The translations under genes were made by a program, and so were the position numbers. Positions 60,017-64,000 of a stretch of DNA of 64,000 bases are shown piece by piece; positions within the stretch are counted from its first letter, which is position 1, and each line of letters begins with the position of its first letter. The notes beneath the pieces are model-generated. The model was not told the DNA's origin. It worked only from the letters and a program-made list of their open reading frames with translations, and did no database searches. Source of the stretch: Deltaproteobacteria bacterium (GTDB taxonomy: Bacteria; Myxococcota_A; UBA9042; PHBI01); NCBI GenBank assembly GCA_020632715.1, contig JACKFA010000009.1:248001-312000 (forward strand), written 5' to 3'.

Positions 60017-61909
60017 ATGCCAACCCGCCTGCCTGTCCTCGCCCTCACCCTCGTCGGCGCGCTCGCCACCCTGGCCTCGCTCGCCTCGTCGCCTGCCTCG
60101 GCGAAGATGCGCTTTCGCACCGATCGCTGCTTCGCGCGGGCCGTCGGCCACGACGGCTACCTCGACGTCGTGCGCGCCGCGCTCGCTGGGCTCCACGGCA
60201 CCGAGGGCGTCGCGGAGGTCGCGGCCGACGGCGAGACGGTGCTCGTCTACGGCCCCGTGCGCGTGCGCGCCCTCGGGTCGCTGATCCTGGCGATCGACGC
60301 GGACTGGACCGCCCCCGGGGCCGAGCGCTTCGCGCCGCTGCTCCCGAAGCCGCTCGCGTCGCGCACGCTCGAGGGGGCTCGCGCGGAGAAGACGCGGACC
60401 GCGACCGAGACGCCCTCCCCCGATGGCGCCCCGGGGGTGGTCTTGATCGCGGATCGCGTCGGCAAGAACGACGTGCGCGCCTGGTTCGACGCCGCGAGCG
60501 GCCAGCTCACGAGGACGTCGTTCGAGCTCACGGAGATCTCGCAGGAGTCGCTCGGCACGACGTGTACGCCCTTCTTCACGTCGCTCGCGCCGCCGCCGCC
60601 CGTGGTGCCGGAGCCGCAGCGCCCGGGCCTCTGCTGGCTCGCGCTCCTGGGCGCGCCGATGGAGTCGCCGGTCATCGCGGCGTTCGCGCGCGAGATCGGC
60701 CGCGCGCCCGACGTCGGGACCACGAAGGCGACGGTGGGCATCGACTGGGTCTTCCGGTGGCCGATCCGGACGGCGACCGCCGGGCAGACGACGCTCGTCT
60801 TCCATGACCGCCGGCTCACCCAGGTCGACGTGCGCGACCGCGCGAAGGCGGAGGATCCGCCGGGGGCGAGCTGGGTGCCGACCGAGCTCCCCTACGGCCT
60901 CGCCCTGGGCGACACGCGGGCCGCGGTCGCGAAGAAGCTCCGAGCTGCTCCGAAGTCGCACGGCAAGGTCACGGTCAAGCGCTTCTCGCCGAACATCGAC
61001 GTCTCCTCCGGCGCCCCCGTCGCCGTCTGGGCCTACTTCGCGAAGGGGCGCCTCTGGCGGGTCACCTACATCGCCGGCGCGGTCGACCCGGCGCTCGTCC
61101 CGGCGACATGCGACTTCGGCGTCGAGCAGGTCGCGCGCGGCTGCGTGAAGGGGGACTGCGTAGGCGGCAAGGGCACCTACGACAACGGCCGCTGCGTGTA
61201 CGTCGGGCAGTGGGCCAAGGGCGAGCGCAGCGGCGACGGGGTCGAGACGTGCGGCGGCCGACAGACCTGGCGTGGGCCCTGGAAGTACGACCGCCCCCAC
61301 GGGCAGGGGAGCTACTGCGGCGAGGACGGGCGCGAGCCGTGCGTCGCGACGCGCATGGAGCACGGCGAGCGCCAGGATCGCTACGAGACCGACGAGCAGC
61401 GCCGGAGCCGCGAGCACCGGGAGTATCTGGCGCGCTGGAGGGAGGAGCAGCAGCGGAGCGCCGAGGCGGACCGCGAGCGGCAGCTGCGCGAGCGCGAGGC
61501 GAGGCGGGTCGTGCCGAGCGCGAGGTCGGCGCGGCAGCTCCTCGCCGACGCGGTGAAGTACGCCGAGGGGAACCTCGGCTACAAGGTGGTCCACACGTCG
61601 TGCGGCCCGGCGGCGGCGCTCGAGTCCTTCACGACGGGGTCGGTACGGCTCGCCGCGGGGCGCTACGGCACCTTCCTCATCCACCCGGGCGACTCCGCCG
61701 CGTACTTGATCGAGCTCCTCGAGCCGAACGAGCAGCCGCTCCGGGACGGCGACCGCCAGTTCGGCGCGGGGTATTTCTCGCGCAGCCAGAAGGAGGGCGT
61801 CGGCGTCGGCGCGAGCTTCGCGCTGTCGGCAGCTCACGTCGTCCGCGTGCGGGTCTCGACGGTCACGCCGCGCCGCGAGGACGTGTGCGTCATGGTCGCG
61901 CGCCTCTGA
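60017..61909 (+). CDS. Secreted protein with MORN-like repeats
   Basis: 630 residues from an ATG with AGGGAGA upstream. Signal peptide ends near PASA. The first ~390 residues are unrecognised, with four Cys and a Pro-rich linker (about 195-205). Then MORN-like repeats: GKGTYDNGRCVYVGQWAKGE, RSGDGVETCGGRQTWRGPWK and RPHGQGSYCGEDG (about 400-440). A charged helical stretch (about 455-510, many Arg and Glu, coiled-coil-like) precedes a C-terminal beta domain. MORN repeats bind lipids or proteins. Exported MORN proteins are known in several Myxococcota. Role unknown. Confidence 0.8.
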   Translation: MPTRLPVLALTLVGALATLASLASSPASAKMRFRTDRCFARAVGHDGYLDVVRAALAGLHGTEGVAEVAADGETVLVYGPVRVRALGSLILAIDADWTAPGAERFAPLLPKPLASRTLEGARAEKTRTATETPSPDGAPGVVLIADRVGKNDVRAWFDAASGQLTRTSFELTEISQESLGTTCTPFFTSLAPPPPVVPEPQRPGLCWLALLGAPMESPVIAAFAREIGRAPDVGTTKATVGIDWVFRWPIRTATAGQTTLVFHDRRLTQVDVRDRAKAEDPPGASWVPTELPYGLALGDTRAAVAKKLRAAPKSHGKVTVKRFSPNIDVSSGAPVAVWAYFAKGRLWRVTYIAGAVDPALVPATCDFGVEQVARGCVKGDCVGGKGTYDNGRCVYVGQWAKGERSGDGVETCGGRQTWRGPWKYDRPHGQGSYCGEDGREPCVATRMEHGERQDRYETDEQRRSREHREYLARWREEQQRSAEADRERQLREREARRVVPSARSARQLLADAVKYAEGNLGYKVVHTSCGPAAALESFTTGSVRLAAGRYGTFLIHPGDSAAYLIELLEPNEQPLRDGDRQFGAGYFSRSQKEGVGVGASFALSAAHVVRVRVSTVTPRREDVCVMVARL

Positions 61910-61982
61910 CCCGCCACGCCTCGACGGGATGGCGGCCACGGACCGCGCCGCGCTCGCCGGTCACTTGAGCTATGATCTCTTC

Positions 61983-63527
61983 ATGGACGACCCTCTGCTC
62001 CAGCTCGACACACTCGACCACGCGAGCATCCAAGGCGAAACCCGACCGCTCCACGTCACGCTTACCGTGCTCGCCCACCCGAGCGCTCGCCGCGTCGGCG
62101 ACGTCTGGCAGGCCACCGACCTGGGAACGGTCAACGTCTCCCGCGCCGAGCCCGACTTCCGCGCCCCCGGTGCAACGACGGGCGCCCCGCTCCTGACACC
62201 GCTACTCAGCCGCAAGCCCGTCGCGCTCCAGGTCGGCGCGCGCAGCGTGACCATCACGGTCGCCGAGACCGCCACCGCGGTCCAAGTCGACGGCAGCGCC
62301 ATCACCGACCGAACCGAGATCGCTCTGGCCGCGCTCGACCGCGGCGTCGTCGTCGAGCTGGGCCGCCACGTAGCGCTGCTCATGCACCGTGCCTGGCCCG
62401 TCCCCGACCATCGGCTCCCCGACCACGGGATCGTCGGCCACAGCGATGGCGCGCGCGCCACGCGCGACGCCATCGAACGCTCCGCCCAGAACCGCCTCCC
62501 GCTCCTCATCCGAGGCGAGACCGGCACAGGCAAGGAGCTCGTCGCGGCCGCCGTCCACGCCCTCGACACCGCGAAGCGCGGCCCGTTCCTCGCGGTGAGC
62601 CTCGCGTCACTCGCTTCGAACCTCGTCGCCAGCGAGCTCTTCGGCCACGCCCGAGGCGCCTTCTCGGGCGCGATCCAGGCGCACGAGGGCTACTTCGCGC
62701 GTGCTGACGGCGGGACGCTCTTGCTCGATGAGATCGGCGAAGCACCCGTCGAGGTCCAGGTGGCGCTGCTCCGCGTCCTGGAGACCCAAGAAGTCCAGCC
62801 GATCGGTGGACGCACGGCGCGGCGACTCGATGTCCGCGTCATTGCCGCGACGGACGCCGACCTGGACGCCGCCATCGCTGGAGGGCGTTTCCGCGCGCCC
62901 CTCTTCTACCGCCTGGGACAGCAGGTGCTCCATGTGCCGCCGCTCCGGGAGCGCCGCGCCGACATCGGGCGACTCCTGATCCACTTCCTCAGGCCCGCGC
63001 TGGCCGCCATCGGGCGCGAAGCGCTCCTCGAGCCGCCTCCGACGGAACGTCGCGTCTGGCTCGCGGCCGAGGTCGTCGCTGCCTTCGCCCGCGCCGCGTG
63101 GCCGGGCAACGTCCGCGAGCTCCGTAACGCCGCGCGAGCCCTCGCCGCGCTCAGTGATGGACCGCTGAGGCTCGCCGACCCCGAGGTCACCCGGCTCATA
63201 CCAGCCCGCGACGCCGATCCGGCGCTGCCGCCCGCGCCGTCTCCCGAGGTCGATTGGCGCGAGATCAGCGACGACGAGCTCCACGCGCTCATGGTGCGCG
63301 TCGAGTACAAGCTCGGCGCGGCCGCCGACGCGCTCGGCATCTCGCGCCCCACCATCAACAAGCTCGTCGACGAGCACCCGCGGTTGCGCCGACCGGCGAC
63401 CCTCTCGCGCGAGCAGATCGAGGCCGCCCTCGCGTGCGCCGAGCGGCGCGGCGAACACGTCTGGCGCGTCCTCGAGGTCTCCGAACGCGGGCTCCGTCGC
63501 CGGATGGTCCAGCTCGGCTTCGAGTAG
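61983..63527 (+). CDS. FHA-domain sigma-54-dependent transcription activator (EBP)
   Basis: 514 residues. The N-terminal FHA domain (about 20-135) has VTITVAETATAVQVDG and VVVELGRHVALLMH and would read a phosphothreonine signal. The AAA+ domain has Walker A GETGTGKE (178-185), GAFSGA (225-230, Thr of GAFTGA replaced by Ser), Walker B GGTLLLDE (243-250), and RLGQQVLHVPPLRERRADIG. A C-terminal helix-turn-helix is AADALGISRPTINKLVDEHP. It remodels the sigma-54 closed complex at -24/-12 promoters. ATG 61983 has no Shine-Dalgarno, but TATGAT seven bases before it may give a leaderless mRNA. A dyad and a -24/-12 promoter lie just downstream. Confidence 0.92.
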   Translation: MDDPLLQLDTLDHASIQGETRPLHVTLTVLAHPSARRVGDVWQATDLGTVNVSRAEPDFRAPGATTGAPLLTPLLSRKPVALQVGARSVTITVAETATAVQVDGSAITDRTEIALAALDRGVVVELGRHVALLMHRAWPVPDHRLPDHGIVGHSDGARATRDAIERSAQNRLPLLIRGETGTGKELVAAAVHALDTAKRGPFLAVSLASLASNLVASELFGHARGAFSGAIQAHEGYFARADGGTLLLDEIGEAPVEVQVALLRVLETQEVQPIGGRTARRLDVRVIAATDADLDAAIAGGRFRAPLFYRLGQQVLHVPPLRERRADIGRLLIHFLRPALAAIGREALLEPPPTERRVWLAAEVVAAFARAAWPGNVRELRNAARALAALSDGPLRLADPEVTRLIPARDADPALPPAPSPEVDWREISDDELHALMVRVEYKLGAAADALGISRPTINKLVDEHPRLRRPATLSREQIEAALACAERRGEHVWRVLEVSERGLRRRMVQLGFE

Positions 63528-63539
63528 CCCGGCCGGTCG

Positions 63540-63570
63540 CTAACTCAGCCGTGAGTCAGCGCTGAGTTAG
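63540..63570. promoter_or_regulatory. Candidate upstream activating dyad for the sigma-54 activator
   Basis: CTAACTCAGC (63540-63549) and GCTGAGTTAG (63561-63570), a perfect 10-base inverted repeat; the loop contains a third half-site-like GAGTCAGC. Its centre lies about 103 bp before the expected start of the -24/-12 promoter, an ordinary distance for an enhancer-binding protein. It starts 12 bp after the activator gene and could alternatively act as its terminator. Confidence 0.6.
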
Positions 63571-63593
63571 CCCCACCTCCGCCGGTTCGCCAC

Positions 63594-63611
63594 GGAGGCT
63601 CCAAAGCCTCC
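63594..63611 (+). terminator. Hairpin GGAGGCT-CCAA-AGCCTCC
   Basis: Perfect 7 bp stem with a 4-base loop, between the dyad and the -24/-12 promoter. No strong T-tract follows. It could terminate the activator transcript. Confidence 0.4.
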
Positions 63612-63632
63612 TGCTTCGGCCACTTGCCCGCG

Positions 63633-63648
63633 TGGCAAGGCGCTTGCT
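63633..63648 (+). promoter_or_regulatory. Sigma-54 (-24/-12) promoter
   Basis: TGGCAAG-GCGC-TTGCT matches the consensus TGGCACG-N4-TTGCW except at one position. The invariant GG (63634-63635) and GC (63646-63647) are exactly 12 bp apart. Transcription should start near 63658, 27 bp before the next ATG. Confidence 0.8.
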
Positions 63649-63684
63649 CTGCGACCACCGCGAGCCGCCCGCCCGCGAGGTCCC

Positions 63685-64000
63685 ATGCACGCGCTCCAGC
63701 CCGAGAGAGAGAGCCCGCCGACGTCCGCCGGCGCCTTGACGAGCCCCGCGCGGCAGCACAGCCGAGCGCTCCTCCCGCACGAGGGTGGCCTCGACGCGCA
63801 GCTCGCGGCGCTCCGTCCTCGCGCCGATGGCGGGCCTGGTGCCGCGGCCCACGCGCCCGAGGAGCTCGCGCTGCCCGCTGCGGCGACGTTCCAGGCGCGG
63901 CCCGGTCTCGCGCCGGCCGCGCCCTCGGCGAGCGCTGGCGCCGCCTACGACTTCGCGCCGCGCGAGGTGGCGCTCAGCGCATCACTCGCAGCTCCCTCGG
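63685..64000 (+). CDS. N-terminal part of an unknown protein driven by the sigma-54 promoter
   Basis: The frame from ATG 63685 (GAGG eight bases upstream) stays open to the window edge, 105 residues so far. It is rich in Ala, Pro and Arg (for example ESPPTSAGALTSPARQHSRA), lacks a signal peptide and looks flexible or disordered at this end. No domain can be named yet. Its promoter and distance from the activator gene make it the likely regulated target. Confidence 0.6.
   Translation, partial: MHALQPERESPPTSAGALTSPARQHSRALLPHEGGLDAQLAALRPRADGGPGAAAHAPEELALPAAATFQARPGLAPAAPSASAGAAYDFAPREVALSASLAAPS

Noticed and set aside
63540..63570. Reading the 10-base dyad as a simple rho-independent terminator
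   Set aside because: No U-tract follows, and its position relative to the -24/-12 promoter fits an activator site better; the alternative is kept in the entry.
1..64000. tRNA, rRNA, riboswitch, replication origin or insertion sequence
   Set aside because: I read the intergenic gaps for cloverleaf-like pairs, transposase motifs and DnaA-box clusters and saw none that I can support.

Overview
The window is a very GC-rich bacterial chromosome segment, most likely from the Myxococcota (former Deltaproteobacteria). I infer this from about fifteen predicted lipoproteins, a Cys-rich surface protein with D-x-D-x-C-T repeats, a C-terminal Cys/Gly plus membrane-anchor tail of MYXO-CTERM type, an FHA-linked sigma-54 activator and a complete classical menaquinone locus. 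No rRNA, tRNA, CRISPR array or intact transposase is visible. Genes are densely packed, and many junctions are 4-base stop/start overlaps (ATGA, GTGA, apparently also CTGA).

Layout. 1-490: tail of an unknown gene, then two copies of a ~90 bp repeat. 490-6035 (-): two secreted lipoproteins (one S51 peptidase-like, one with a lamin-tail domain), then a pfkB-like gene, a lipoprotein with a sorting tail and a 2Fe-2S ferredoxin in coupled order. 6156-7830: HIT protein, HAD phosphatase, an HTH protein. 7912-15926: menaquinone biosynthesis, menF-D-A-C-E on the minus strand and menH-menB diverging on the plus strand; menC carries a one-base frameshift. 15944-20869: HEAT-type protein, a ~170 bp palindromic element, a secreted protein, an HSL-type hydrolase and a tandem pair of related lipoproteins. 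20876-22641: MDR reductase and TetR regulator with two operators between them. 22638-27425 (-): MATE transporter, LysR regulator, and a GMC oxidoreductase with a Tat-exported partner. 27461-28307: a vapBC toxin-antitoxin cassette flanked by 25 bp direct repeats, its toxin gene broken up by repeat elements.

28361-37606 (+): a GMC oxidoreductase, two paralogous lipases (one without its catalytic serine), a small lipoprotein, an RND/MMPL exporter, a LolA-like periplasmic protein and a probable beta-barrel; together they suggest an envelope lipid export or modification module. 37614-45319: two secreted proteins, small membrane and TerB-like proteins, an AsmA-like/GT51 transglycosylase fusion and a lipoprotein. 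45390-54218: ileS, a coupled ATPase plus TOPRIM-like pair (possible defence module), a VWA lipoprotein, an SDR and an M20 peptidase. 54346-61909: a 1405-residue Cys-rich surface lipoprotein with its coupled TPR lipoprotein, then a MORN-repeat secreted protein. 61983-64000: an FHA/sigma-54 activator, a dyad, a canonical -24/-12 promoter and the start of its probable target gene.

The most interesting signals are the sigma-54 activator/dyad/promoter/target unit at the right edge, the repeat-invaded vapC, the dead-lipase/lipase pair with hairpins at its 5' end, a PfkB protein whose GAGD catalytic motif is replaced, and several genes for which CTG seems to be the only workable start codon.
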